Source: Spirodela intermedia (lineage: Eukaryota > Streptophyta > Magnoliopsida > Alismatales > Araceae). From it: a stretch of 64,000 bases of DNA. The DNA lies in the NCBI GenBank assembly GCA_902729315.2, contig LR746267.1, forward strand, positions 1,541,501 through 1,605,500, read 5' to 3'. The notes beneath the pieces are model-generated. The model had not been told where the DNA came from. It made no database searches and saw only the letters and a list, made by a program, of their open reading frames with translations. Within the stretch, counting starts at the first letter, position 1; every line of letters starts with the position of its first letter. The position numbers were made by a program, and so were the translations under genes. This document shows, one piece after another, positions 1 through 10,360 of the stretch.

Positions 1-306
1 GGTGTCAACGGAGGAAAACGGAAAACGAGGCCCCGGTGGATTATGCGCCACCCACCCCTTTTCCATCCTTATTGCCTCCGAGGACATCTGCGACGAGGTC
101 AAGGTCAACAAAACCCCGGCGAGAAGCTCGAGGAAGCCACAACTATGACGCTACTGCGGCAAACACCGAGCCTTCTCAATAAGCCGCGTCGGATCGCCAT
201 TGGAAAGAAAAGACGTAAACGAAAACTGAAAGCGGCGAAGACCACGTTTTCATTTCTTGTTTGACGACGAAACGGCAGACGATGTTGAATGTATCCCAGG
301 ACTTGG
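1..306 (+). repeat. Orphan copy of a class A MiAMP1 upstream region
   Basis: This stretch is almost identical (I see about two differences) to the reverse complement of about 31503-31811, the upstream region of the class A gene at 31073-31390. It includes the TGACGACGAAACGG stretch and the start of the conserved box TTGAATgTATCCCAGGACTTGG. The match stops at 306, immediately before the TATA box would appear, and no MiAMP1 coding sequence follows. It also continues off the left edge of the window. It is best read as a very recent truncated duplicate. Open frames within it are not genes. Confidence 0.85.
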
Positions 307-900
307 CAATCACCAAGATCGAGGTTTCATTTATAAATTTCAAAACATCTCAACTTAAATCATATGGGTACCATAGTCAATATGATGTAAGCTTTCAAAA
401 CCTATCAAAACCTTTTAAAACCTTTTACCATTCATGTGTAAAGGTACCTTTTAGCAGATCCTTCTCCTTTACGACTACACCAAGTGACCCAATTTTACCT
501 AGAATAGGTTTATTGTGTCTGACTAAAGCTAGGGGAAACCAAGGGTTCTCCAGGAGCGCCACACATTGCTGCCGAACTAAAAAAGAATGGCAAAAGTTGT
601 TGGACTCTTTCTATACTTGTAACTGTTTAATGTGAGGGAAGTAATTTTTCTCTTCTGTACTTATTTACTCGACTGCAACTATTTTATGTTGCAAAACTTT
701 ACCCCATTCCACCATCCTGTACATGCAACTTGGTGATGTCGATCTCACATGCAGATCTCAGAATGAATCTTTTGAAGTACTTCTGTGTAGACGGCATAGA
801 ACATCCCCCTTTATGGATATTTAATATTTTGTGAAGATTATGATGAGAGAGCATCACCAGGTGAAACGCATACTACTATTTCAAAGATTGAGGAAACCCT
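307..900 (+). repeat. Copy of class C gene 3' flanking sequence
   Basis: This stretch is similar, with gaps, to about 42330-42830 (downstream of the class C gene at 41016) and to the reverse complement of about 54590-55070. Shared landmarks include a 'ctatacttgtaactgttt' line, 'ctcttctgtac' and 'ccaccatcctgt'. It joins directly to the orphan class A promoter at 306, so the junction brings together flanks of two different gene classes. No gene is seen. Confidence 0.6.
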
Positions 901-2489
901 TCTCTGTGATAGAGACACTGGACTTGTTCTAACCTAGCACCAAACAAAGTGTAATGAAAAATATCCATGGTCAAAATCATGGAAACGGCTCATCGAGGTA
1001 AGTATCCATGAATCTGGGAATTCCCAGAGTGGTGGAATGAAAAATAACATAGCGACAGAAGGTAGGGCTCCGAAATTTTCTTCATTGAAATAGGAAAGCT
1101 TATAAGAATGTGAGAACCATGGGGAGGGTTCAGGATTTTAGCCTAGCACTTTTCATTGAGAACAGTTTTGTGGAGAAGTTAAGGCAGGGAACTCAGGATC
1201 TTCGAAACCAAACAGCCAAGCGAATGATGGGGAAATTATTCTTGAGCACTTGCTGGCTTATTGAAAATTTAAACCACAAGCTGGTGCATCACTCTGAGGC
1301 CAGCAAGTGTTTACCATCTTCTTCCTTGCTGAACTTTTCGTTCTGGTCTGGGTACATCAAGGAGTTCACTTCATCTTATCCCTCCAGTTAACCTTTGATG
1401 ATCCACCCATTGTCAAACGGGCTACCATTAACCTAAATAAAGATAAAGTGCAGTTATTTTCATTATTCACCGCCCTGATCACCCCCTCGAACAAAAGAAC
1501 TGCTGCTAAGAGCAATCAAATAGGCAAGTCACCATCCTGTTCGTCCTGCCTTCAAGAGGACTTTGATATACAATCAACAGGCACCATTAGAAAGAGAGGA
1601 GAACAATGCATCTTTGTACCAATCCAAGGAGAACTAAGGAAAAAATAAAATACGGCAGAGCTATCATGACAAAAGGTACTTTTCCTATTTTCTAGACAGG
1701 GTTTTTCATCGTACAAAAAGATAGATGCCTCGTCGTACTAACCCACCATATTTGATGTTGAGGTCTAAACTCTCACTTGCAGAGCTTATTCTAGTCTCCA
1801 ATATTTAATTTCAAATAATAAGTTGTGAGGAATCCAGAATCTGTAAATTCAGGAATCTGTATGTGACGAGTTATGGTAGAAGGGTGGAGAATGGATGTGA
1901 GAATGGTTTTCAGGATATGGCACTCGACTGGTGCTAGGCTTGCTGGTTCTTAAATCCTTAATGGGTATCTGAATAAGAGCCGTCTTCTTTAATAACGGGG
2001 GAAGATCATATGGAGGAATAAGAGTAGGGGAAAGGTAATTCAACCTAAGGAAGATTACAGTGCTGCGTAGACATTACTATGAAACTTAAGAGTTTGAGCC
2101 TTGTGATGTGAGAGCATTGGATATTGTGCTGAAGCGAATGTGTTACATATGAAGAATATTTATATGAAGAGAACACATAATACATGATTCGGAAGGGAAG
2201 CTTTTGGATATCTACATTTATGCCAAAGTAAAAATTTAAACCAGCGAACAAATATTAAAGGATATCTATTTAGATAATCAAATAGACTAAGTAAAATCTG
2301 TATGCAACCTATCGTGCAGTCCACTGAATGAATGAAAACTATCTGGTCGTAAGACGAAGGTAACCTGAGAAGGTAAGTTCTTGATCTTCTTCGTCAACTT
2401 TATTTAATGAAGCTGTAAGCTTAATCTACTGACCACACGTCCTCCAAAGGATTTATCCCATCAGACATGCAGCACAAGATATACTTGCT
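901..2489. other. Intergenic, nothing recognised
   Basis: There are only short open frames of up to 113 codons, overlapping one another and without recognisable motifs. I see no repeat ends, RNA gene or transposon motif here. Confidence 0.5.
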
Positions 2490-2960
2490 GTCCTCACCTG
2501 TAGACTCCGCGCGTGTTTGCCTCCTTCCTGGGACCGCCTCGTTACGTTCTAGGAGATGGGCCGCAGTCTGGTTTTAACCCATAGTTATTTGCCAGCATAT
2601 AAGCATTTCTATTCGATATTTCCAGTAATCATAGTTACAGCCTTTATGTTCACGAAGCCAACCTGACGTTGACGGGGCTAAGCCCAGACATCCAGTGGTT
2701 TCGTCAATGCGAGTATAGCTTCTACTCATGGATGAGAAAAGATAATAAAGTGAATTTCTTACAAAAGTTGCATCATTCAATGTTTCATTCCAGCCTGACA
2801 GATTTTGCTCCATAGACACTTTCACTACACTATAATCGAACTCCTTCGGATATTATGGATCCGTCCATTTTATGCATTAAATGCATCCAACAAGTCGTTG
2901 ATGTTGAACGATTTGAAGTATTTTGAAGATGAAAAGGGTTAGTTCGAGATAAATGAACGA
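2490..2960 (+). repeat. Class C 3'-flank repeat, copy 1
   Basis: This is homologous to 3170-3665 and to the sequence downstream of the class C genes (about 41480-42100, and 55380-55940 reversed). Shared landmarks are 'gcgtgtttgcctcc', 'ggagatgggccgcagtctgg' and 'gaatttcttac'. With the next copy it makes a tandem duplication of about 0.68 kb. Confidence 0.7.
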
Positions 2961-2978
2961 TAATTCTACGACGTGAAA

Positions 2979-3138
2979 GACAACCTTGACGGCTACAAGC
3001 GTGGCTACATCTTCGAGAATAGGGGCCAGGTCGGTGGGTTCTACCACGGGTGGAACTGACAAAGCTCCTGCGACAGCGTTTGGGCGGACGTCCGCTGTTG
3101 CTCCCCACGGCTATAACAGCGTCCACATAATATGCTGA
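2979..3138 (+). pseudogene. Class C MiAMP1-like pseudogene fragment (C-terminal half)
   Basis: Translating from 2979 gives a peptide that aligns with the second half of the class C protein at 41016-41333. It contains GYKRGY, then a GQVGGFY match to GQVGLFY, and ends in an I-I-C-stop matching I-L-C-stop at 3136-3138. An in-frame TGA interrupts it after the FY-like segment, and a one-base gain near 3105 shifts the last part out of frame. The signal peptide and first three cysteines are absent; the left edge joins a copy of 3'-flank sequence. The 3' flank that follows matches that of the intact class C gene. This is a decayed remnant and no product is expected. The assignment rests on the alignment by eye and on the matching downstream sequence. 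Confidence 0.75.
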
Positions 3139-3665
3139 GCGTGCTCTTGCTGGCTACGTGCTGTCAACTGAACTCGCCACCAGTAGACTACGGGCGTGTT
3201 TGCCTCCTCCCTGGGATCGCCTCGATGCGTTCCAGGAGATGGACCGCACTCTGGTTTTAAGCTATAGTGATTTGCCTGGATATAAACATCTTCATTGGAT
3301 ATTTCCAATAATCATAGTTATTACCGTTAGGGCCATCAAGCCAACCTGACGAGGACGGAATTAAGACTACACATCCAATGGCTTTATCAATCTAAGTAGC
3401 ACCCGGCCACAAGGAAAGAGCTATTGATCAAAGTAAACTATCTAATCGTGAATGAAAAAATAAGAATAAAGTGAAATTCTTACAAAATTTGCATCATTTA
3501 ATGTTTCACTGCAATGTAATAGATCTTGCACTATTGCAACGTATATGATTTTTCAGCCCAGTCCCATGTGTCTTCACCGCTTAATATACACAATAATCTG
3601 TTGAAACTCAAGGAATTGAAGTATTTTGATGATGAAAAACTTTTGTTAGAGATAAATGAATAACT
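3139..3665 (+). repeat. Class C 3'-flank repeat, copy 2
   Basis: This directly follows the pseudogene fragment, in the same position relative to the coding end as 41334-42100 follows the intact gene at 41016. It lacks a segment of about 229 bp present at about 41522-41750. Confidence 0.7.
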
Positions 3666-4189
3666 TTAGGAAATCTGCAATGTGTGGATCTCCATTTTGA
3701 AATCAAGTCAGATTCGCAGAAAGACCTTATTTCTTTGAGTGAAGTTAAGAATAATAATTTTGCATATTGGAAATGTTGTCACACATATAAGTGACTAATC
3801 ATTTAAAAAGATAATTTAAAGATGAACGCAATGGAACCAATAGATGATCTAAATGCAAAAAATTCTTTTCGTTCTGATTTTTACAACATTATTGAATTAA
3901 TAATTTTACACAAAGGTAAAATGCTCTAGATTTCTAAGGCAACTAATTAAAATAAGTTTTAGTTGAAAGATTACACCAAAATATATTGGCAAAAGTATCC
4001 AAACGCTTACTCAGAGAGGAGTTTAACTCAACAATCCACGTGTCAAGATTCAAAGTTCGCAGGTAGTTATGAATTGTTAATATTTTTGGACATTGTTCTG
4101 TGTATTTCCAGGCACGTGCACGACTCATTGAACTCCACACTACTAACCCTTCAAACAAAATTTTTACCAAATAAGTTTAGGAGAGGCAT
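3666..4189. other. Intergenic, nothing recognised
   Basis: AT-rich; no gene, RNA or repeat identified beyond short overlapping open frames. Confidence 0.5.
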
Positions 4190-4560
4190 TTGACTGGTTA
4201 CGTGTTGGAATCTATGGTGTATTTCGTACCGATAAGACAATAAACGATGGCTGTCTTCTCATGTTGCATCACTTTAGAAAACCAAAAGATGCAATGAGAA
4301 GGAGATCCCATTCCTTGTTTCACTCTAAAACTTTCCCCAGTTTCGACTTTTGAAAAATCCAATTTGTACCAGTTACAGGCTTGAAAGCTGTTCGGAATGA
4401 CCCTCTCTATTCGTGATCTCATAATGTGATTTTACAAAGCAGCCACACTACGCATTTTGAAGTGGTCGTCAGCGATTACTTTAATCCGACTTGATATTAG
4501 GGCAAATAGTTTATTTTCAGACCTGTACATTTATTCTGTATCCTCACCTAAATAATCGCG
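4190..4560 (+). repeat. Distal upstream block shared by two class A loci
   Basis: This is homologous to about 9350-9720 in the same orientation, with the shared landmark 'ctgttcggaatgaccctctc' and 'gacttgatattagggcaaa'. Both copies lie roughly 0.3-1 kb upstream of class A loci (4883 and 10361), so it marks a segmental duplication that included the promoter. Confidence 0.7.
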
Positions 4561-4718
4561 GCAGGGAACAGAAAATTGAAGGCAGAAAATTGGTATTTTA
4601 AATTACGTACGTTTAAATTGCTGTTTTAAATAGTGCTATATTGGTGCACAAATCACAATTAAAAGAAGAGAAAAAAAAATTGAAGGCAGGGCAGACCAAG
4701 CTTTGACCTCTTGTTTGA

Positions 4719-4787
4719 TGACGAAACGACAGCCGATGTTAAATTTATTCCTGGACTTGGCCAGGTCCCAGAGATCAGCTATAAAAA
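4719..4787 (+). promoter_or_regulatory. Class A proximal promoter of the 4883 pseudogene
   Basis: A TATA box (TATAAAAA, 4780-4787) lies 103 bp before the ATG. Upstream are the class A box, here TGGACTTGGCCAGG, and a TGACG element at 4719. The same order occurs before 10361, 17318, 31390 and 33168. Confidence 0.7.
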
Positions 4788-4882
4788 GGATCCACAGAAG
4801 AGCCAGGGCTCTTCACCGCTCCATATCCATTCCTTTCTCAATCCCGCAGCCAAAGACTGCCCACTCCCCTCGTTAGAAAGAT

Positions 4883-5197
4883 ATGGCAACCACCAACAAG
4901 GCCGCATCGGCTGCCGTTCTCCTGCTGCTCATCGCAGCTGCCACCGTTGTGCTGGCGTTGGCCAGCGCCCTGACAGCGTTCTCTGTCCCCGGTTATGCCG
5001 GGAGAACCAAGGACGTCAACGGCTGTGGGTGCTTCGATATCAGTCGATACCAATGAGGGTACCACTTCGTGTTTACCAACGGCCAGGCTGCCGTACTGTA
5101 TACGGACTCCTACTGCGATGGCTCCTCTGTCTCCCTCCACAAAGAGACCCACCGCTGCGAACGCAACGACTTCAAGAGCATCTTTATGGTCTGCTGA
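4883..5197 (+). pseudogene. Class A MiAMP1-like pseudogene (nonsense, lost cysteine)
   Basis: The frame from ATG 4883 to TGA 5195-5197 has the length of the intact paralogue at 10361 (104 codons plus stop) and the same signal peptide style. Codon 58 (5054-5056) is TGA where paralogues have glycine in the YxGG segment, so translation would stop about 30 residues into the mature domain. The first conserved cysteine (GPGC in paralogues) reads PGY, so one of the three disulfides would be lost even with readthrough. The remaining cysteines, including the final M-V-C-stop, are kept, so the damage looks recent. Promoter and 3' flank are still recognisable. The flanks match those of the 10361 gene, which is probably its closest relative. 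Confidence 0.9.
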
Positions 5198-5674
5198 GCG
5201 GGATCATGAAGCGCCAATTTATTAATGAATAAGCAGCAAACATTGCCCCGGCGAAATGACACGTCGTTGCTCTGTTACAATTCGCCAGTCCATGCGCGCC
5301 GTTGCATAGCGCTGATTAGTATGTATCCTTAAAGAATATCAGTACATAACGTTCGCCGCTTTCACTTTCTCATGATTTCTTCGTTCTGCACAAATAAACA
5401 TTCGATCCGCTATATATATCAGGATTCGTTACCGTTAAACTTATTCGACAAACCAGGAGATTCATTAGGTTTTTAGTAGTCTGCTACGTTTGTTATGGAG
5501 GGTGCGCACAAGTTATTTAGGATTTGAGGGGACTTCAAGTGAGCAACTCGTTTTAACATCTTCGGGGAGGTCAACAGACAGATTGTACCAATGCAATCCA
5601 ACCGGTAGTAGTGAATGCGCGGGAACCAGAAATACCTCTATCCAAGTGACTTGCTAACCCTTGCTATACTAAGG
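5198..5674 (+). repeat. Class A 3' flank, shared with 10676-11165
   Basis: Collinear with the 3' flank of the gene at 10361 and, more weakly, of the gene at 33168. Landmarks are 'gcgccaatttat', 'gcgctgatta', 'catgatttcttc' and 'ggtagtagtg'. It contains AATAAA-type sequence near the coding end. Confidence 0.75.
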
Positions 5675-5990
5675 GCGTTTATTCACTCGATAATCTTGGT
5701 GTAAGGGCGTTTGCAGCGACACCCGCCTTATGTTTATGTGTGCGTGCGTGTCCTAGAGAGAGAGCTAATATCTGCGGTGCGCTCTTAGTGGAAACGAGAT
5801 GATTGAATACTGCATGGTTAGTAGGATAGGTAGTACCGCATTCCAGTCCGGACCTTGCCCCAGCTCGGCTCTGAAACCGCGGCCGGACTCAAATTACGAG
5901 CCCAAGCCCAGAAATTATCTCACACAATGATTGCCGTTTATTCACTCGATAATCTTACTGTAAGGGCGTTTGCAGCAACACCCGCCTCTT
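5675..5990. repeat. Direct repeat of about 55 bp, 259 bp apart
   Basis: The sequence around 5675-5730 (gcgtttattcactcgataat and onward) recurs at 5934-5990. The second copy is in the 3' flank of the class B gene at 6068-6397 and carries its AATAAA signal on the minus strand (5937-5942). A C-only run of about 12 bases lies at 6025-6036. Confidence 0.7.
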
Positions 5991-6067
5991 ATTTGCCTTT
6001 ACTATTCAACCGACTTGCCAGCAACCCCCCCCCCCCGAAAACCGTGAAAGACGGGGCGCACGTCCGG

Positions 6068-6397
6068 TTAGCAGAGCATCTTGACGCTGCGGTGCTCGTT
6101 GCGGACGCAGCTGCGGGTCTCCAAGTCGAGACGGTCGGGAAGCTCGCGGCTAGCACAGTTGGAGAAGGCGTATAGCTCGGCCGCCTGACCCTCCGTGTAC
6201 ACAAAGTGAAAGCCGCCGGTGTAAACGCCGAGGTTGAAGCACCCGCAGCCGTTGATGTCCTTGCTCTTTCCACTGCATCCAGGCCCCTCGAATACAGTGA
6301 GGGTGCTCGCCAACGCCGGCGTCACGGACGCGACCAGTAGGAAGACGATGAGGAGGGCCGCTCCAACGGTCTGCTGCGGGTTGGTGCTGCCGGCCAT
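6068..6397 (-). CDS. Class B MiAMP1-like secreted six-cysteine protein
   Basis: 109 residues. The N-terminus is a hydrophobic signal peptide (about residues 1-30, ending PALA) with likely cleavage before STLTVFEGPGC. The mature part of about 79 residues has six cysteines at 41, 51, 53, 81, 97 and 109, spacing C-x9-C-x-C-x27-C-x15-C-x11-C. This is the order seen in MiAMP1-type beta-barrelins, where they form three disulfides. Members of that family are secreted plant proteins with antifungal or antibacterial activity; that role is inferred here. I chose the ATG at 6395-6397 because it aligns with paralogue starts and lies about 110 bp after a TATA box; a longer in-frame upstream extension to 6568 would run through the promoter. 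It is divergent to the class B gene at 7617, with 1.2 kb between. A decayed paralogue is at 22921. Confidence 0.9.
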   Translation of the reverse strand: MAGSTNPQQTVGAALLIVFLLVASVTPALASTLTVFEGPGCSGKSKDINGCGCFNLGVYTGGFHFVYTEGQAAELYAFSNCASRELPDRLDLETRSCVRNEHRSVKMLC

Positions 6398-6506
6398 ATC
6401 CTTCAGTAGCGGGACGGGAAGTCCTTTCTCCGGGATTAGGTGAAGGGCTACGAGGACGTGGGAAGAGGTCTGACTGCCTTGTGATGAGATCCATTGCTGT
6501 GCCCAT

Positions 6507-6563
6507 TTTATAGGATTTTTGTGGAGCTGTAGAAGATGATGAAAACTTTTGTACGTCACGTAC
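6507..6563 (-). promoter_or_regulatory. Class B promoter: TATA box and TGACGT palindrome
   Basis: On the minus strand TATAAAA lies at 6507-6513. A 13-base near-perfect palindrome, gtacgtcacgtac (6551-6563), sits 40 bp upstream and carries TGACGT. ACGT-core boxes are typical bZIP/TGA factor sites. The gene at 7617 has TGACGTA at the same distance from its TATA box. Confidence 0.6.
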
Positions 6564-7453
6564 ATCATTCATTCAGACCGTGATAAGCGGAAGTCGACCT
6601 TTTGTCGTTCTGGTGCCTTTCGGCATTCTCATCTGACGGCTTCTTCACGTTACAACTCTTTTGCGTCGTCAGTTGCCCCGCACGTTCTTCGCAGACGGTT
6701 TTGTTGAACTTGTAACCCACCGAATACCCGATGACTGGTGCTGGAAGAAAAGCTTAGATGACTAGTGTGACAGAACACGCGTTTGAAGGAGAACTTGTCC
6801 CGGGATGAAGAAATTCGGTTCCGTTCGTTGTTAAAGCAATGCACCTTCTCGCTTTCACTACGCGTCTGCGCTACTACTCTACGCAGCACTCAGCTGGTCA
6901 ATGTAGAACTCTCTTTGGATTTAATTTCTTGTAGTCTTTCTCTGCGTCGCACGTGCGTGTTGTAACCTTCCTTCGCATACACCTTCAGACACATGGCCCT
7001 CATAGAGAGTTGGCTATTTGCAAGTCTCCTCCTCTCTCAGACCATTCTAGGCCCCGTCACTTTTGCCCAGTCAGATACATAATAAACATTATTATCTGAA
7101 AAACAACCAAAACATCCGAAAAACGTCAAACTACCTTTCAAAATGGGTGCCATTTTGAAATGCAGTGACCATTCAAAACCATGTACGCTCTCCAACCTCA
7201 ACTATCCTCCATCAAACCAGACGTGAACGAATTATAGTCTAACGCACTGACAGTTTCCGTCCACAACGGACAATTGGCTCTACGGAAGACGAAGATCAAC
7301 AAGACCGTCTGAGAAGATCGATCATGTGGGCCAGCACCAGATGAGAAGGACTGGTGATGTGAAAGGGCTACCAGATGCGAACGGAGAAAGTTTTGGTCGC
7401 AGGAAGTCAGATAACTACGATCGGCCGATTTCCGGCGACCGGGGTGAGAGGCG
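6564..7453. promoter_or_regulatory. Shared upstream region of the divergent class B pair
   Basis: About 6590-7420 is collinear, reversed, with 19060-19889. That second copy lies upstream of the class B pseudogene at 22921. The block therefore marks a duplicated bidirectional intergenic region. No separate gene is seen inside. Confidence 0.7.
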
Positions 7454-7507
7454 TGACGTATCGAACTTTTGTCCATGCTTCAAAATCTCTTTCTCAACCT
7501 TATAAAA
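7454..7507 (+). promoter_or_regulatory. Class B promoter: TGACGTA and TATA box
   Basis: TGACGTA at 7454-7460 and TATAAAA at 7501-7507, 110 bp before the ATG at 7617. The arrangement matches that of the divergent gene ending at 6397. Confidence 0.6.
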
Positions 7508-7616
7508 CCTGCAAACACTAGGCGTTTTTAAGTGCACAACCAGATTTTCCTCGCACCCCTAAAACCCTTGCGCCAATCCTCGAGGAAGAACTCTCCGTCA
7601 ACTGCTGCAAGAAGAT

Positions 7617-7946
7617 ATGGCAGCCAGTAGCAATTGTCTGCCCGCCATGGGAGCGGCCGTTCTCCTCATGCTCATCGCGGCCGCAGCCGTCCTGCCGGCG
7701 TCGGCGAGTACCCTGACTGTATTCGAGGGGCCTGGGTGCAGCGGAAAGAGTAAAGACATCACCGGCTGTGGCTGCTTCGACCTAGAGAACTACAACGGGG
7801 GGTTCCACTTCGTTTATACAGAGGGCCAGACCGCAGAGCTTAAAGTTTCCCATGACTGCACAACCCGGGAGTTCCCCGAGGTGCTCGAGCGGGAGACCCG
7901 GAGCTGCATATCCAATGACTACAAAGGTGTGAACATGCTTTGTTAA
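7617..7946 (+). CDS. Class B MiAMP1-like secreted six-cysteine protein
   Basis: 109 residues. Signal peptide about 1-30 (ending LPASA), mature part from STLTVFEGPGC. Six cysteines at 41, 51, 53, 81, 97 and 109, the same spacing as its divergent neighbour; an extra cysteine (C7) lies in the signal peptide. The GGFHFVYTEGQ core strand region is present, and the protein ends in NMLC. The loop between Cys4 and Cys5 is two residues longer than in class A and holds FPEVLE. MiAMP1-family proteins fold as a small Greek-key beta-barrel and are exported; antimicrobial action is inferred. A second in-frame ATG at codon 11 exists, but the first aligns better with paralogues and with the promoter spacing. 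AATAAA at 8008-8013 is a plausible polyadenylation signal. The gene appears intact. Confidence 0.92.
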   Translation: MAASSNCLPAMGAAVLLMLIAAAAVLPASASTLTVFEGPGCSGKSKDITGCGCFDLENYNGGFHFVYTEGQTAELKVSHDCTTREFPEVLERETRSCISNDYKGVNMLC

Positions 7947-8007
7947 ATGTACTGGGTGATCGAAGCTCTGGCGAGCAGGGGATCAACCACGTGGAATGAT
8001 AATGAGA

Positions 8008-8013
8008 AATAAA
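8008..8013 (+). terminator. Polyadenylation signal AATAAA
   Basis: 62 bp after the stop codon of the class B gene at 7617-7946. Confidence 0.5.
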
Positions 8014-8274
8014 GATATGGTGCTACTCCTTGCGCACCAGGCAGATTGGCGTAGCCTTAGGGCCTCTGTACCTTACGTGCGAAATGAACATCTTACACTT
8101 TGCTCTCTTCTGCTATTAATAATTAATTTCTTCGTCATGACAAAACAGTACCAGAGTATCTGACTATTATTTTCTCACGTGTATCTGAACTGCGAAGTTT
8201 CCGCTTTCAGAAGCCGCTGAGTTTAGTCTCATTTTCTCGCTCTGTGCGCGTATATCCGTATTTATACCTAGATC

Positions 8275-9200
8275 CTATCTCTTTAGGAATCCCCATGATA
8301 ATCGAAGTACGCTGAGATTTCCTTTCTTAATCTCGTCAACATTATTTCATCGGTGAAACGATAAGCAGCTGGCTGCCACTTACCCTTCTGATCTTAATCC
8401 CCCGCGTACAGACAGGACGTTGGACACGAGCGGGAAATGTTATCCACGTCTACCCATGTGTCTGTCGCGCCTAGGTCGTACAATGCCATTCGTAGGGTGT
8501 TTTTCCCCTGAAAACCGTCCACTGTTGAATATTATCCGGGAGGCACGACCAGTTCATCCGATTCTACGCGTATCTGCACGTCATGTTGAGATCTTTCGCT
8601 CCTTAGTATGTTAGTGGCCACAGTTTCTAGAAGAACCTCATTAATGCCGGGGAAGAAATGCTGCGCGGTTGATCGACGGGAAGCTACAAAAATGACGACT
8701 TCGTTCCAGGGGATGGATTTGATCCGCGACCTGCACTCAGATTTGCTGTTAATGGGCTCTACAGAAGTTTTGACGGAGATTCAATTATATCAACAGCACG
8801 TGGCTTCCCCGATGGTAGTTTCATAAAGAGGAGATGAGGAGGGTGGTAGGGTGCCATCGCGTAGCCTACTCCTATTCCAAACTTCAGAAATTGAGTGAAA
8901 TTTAGCCAATTCCAGGAGTAGAACAGACCTACTAAGCATAATTAGGTCGGACTCTTCCTAGAGTGTTTTTCAACATCAGATCGTGGGAATTTTGAACATC
9001 CAAAACTGACCTGCATTAGTTGCTTAATGCGAAAACATGGGGAACATTACATTGAACCGATTTAGCCGACCGAGGGAGAGTATGCTTGGAGATGGAATGA
9101 AGAATTTGCAGTCAGCGGATTAGGGTCGACCTGCATCCTAGTAGAAAGTTATCCCGTCAACTTGTTAAAACTTCCCTGGATACGAAGGACACCGATTCGT
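8275..9200 (+). repeat. Copy of the 53320-54450 flank block, including repeat R1
   Basis: Collinear, with gaps, with 53320-54450 in the same orientation and with about 43870-42900 reversed. It includes one copy of the dispersed repeat R1 (about 8340-8705; landmarks 'gttatccacgtctacc', 'ctgaaaaccgtc', 'gaagaaatgctg'). Open frames of 64 and 72 codons here are not supported as genes. Confidence 0.65.
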
Positions 9201-9349
9201 CTACCGGCCTGAAGCCCACAAAGGAGCGGCGTCACCAGAAGTCTGTTGTATCCTAAAACCAGCCATGACCGGTTAGCTGCATCCTCGTGTTGTAATCGGT
9301 TACGATTTTAAAGATCGAGGAAACCCACTTGCGCTGAGGTATGGGAGAA
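9201..9349. other. Short intergenic stretch
   Basis: No feature recognised. Confidence 0.4.
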
Positions 9350-9720
9350 GCATTTGGCGGGTTAAGCGTTGTAAGCTATGGTGCGTTTCTGATCAATATA
9401 GCATAACCGATGGTTATCTTCTCCTGTCGCAACTCTTTCGGGAAGCAAAAGCTGTAATCAGAAGGTGATCTTATTCCCTATTTCACCTTCAATCTTTCCC
9501 AGGCTTCGAGTTTTGAAACACCCAACTTGTATCGGTACCATGCTTGAAAGCTGTTCGGAATGACCCTCTCTATTGGCGATGGCATAAGCAAATGAGATTT
9601 TACAGGCAAGCAACTCTACGCATTTCCAGGTGGTCGTCAGCTATTAGTTTAACACGACTTGATATTAGGGCAAAAAGTTTATTTTCAGACCTCCACGTTC
9701 CTTTTCAACTCTCACAATGA
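9350..9720 (+). repeat. Distal upstream block, second copy
   Basis: Partner of 4190-4560; it lies upstream of the class A gene at 10361. Confidence 0.7.
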
Positions 9721-9939
9721 TCAATACCGGACTTGGATGTAAATAGGCGTTTCAAATAGTGCTATATTGGTGTTTAGGAGGATAAACAAGGGAAGCAGTG
9801 GCATCGGCGATACGTGGATCAAAGTTGACCAGGAAACTGAAGGTTACACGGCGGACACAGAATGAGAACCTGGACAAGGGATGCTACCGACGAGCAATTC
9901 TCTTCCGATTTCGCACGGGTAAGTGGGACTTTTGAAACA

Positions 9940-10265
9940 TGAAAGTTGAACGGATAAGCTGTCCCCGGGGAACAATGGAAAACGAGGTCCCAGTGGATTA
10001 TACGCCACCAACCCTCTTTCCATCCTGCTCGCAAGACACCACGTCGGCGTTGTTATCTTCGACGAGGTCAAGTTCAACAAAACCGCGACGTGGCGACAAG
10101 GCCGAGGAAGCCCCAATAAAGACGGAACCGCTGCAAACACGAGGGGTCGCAATTCAAAGAAAAGACAGGGAAGACACAGCGTTTACGTCTTCTTTGGTGA
10201 CCAAACGACAGACAATGTTGAATTTATCCCAGGACTTGGTCAGGTCCCAGGAATCGGCTATAAAG
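9940..10265 (+). promoter_or_regulatory. Class A promoter of the gene at 10361
   Basis: Homologous to the upstream regions of 17318 and 31390. It holds the box CAGGACTTGGTCAGG (about 10230-10244) and a TATA box (TATAAAG, 10259-10265) about 100 bp before the ATG. The TGACG element of its paralogues reads TGACC here. Confidence 0.65.
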
Positions 10266-10360
10266 AGGTCCCCAGCAAGAGCCAGGGCTCTTCACCGCTC
10301 CATATCCGTTCCTTTGCCAATCCCCTGCCAAAGACTACCGATTCCCCTCGTTAAGAAGAT

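Noticed and set aside
4711-5232. 173-codon plus-strand frame overlapping the pseudogene at 4883
   Set aside because: Different frame from the paralogue alignment; no family features.
6398-6568. N-terminal extension of the class B gene (166-codon reading)
   Set aside because: The extra part runs through the TATA box and is not conserved in paralogues; a signal peptide begins at the internal ATG.
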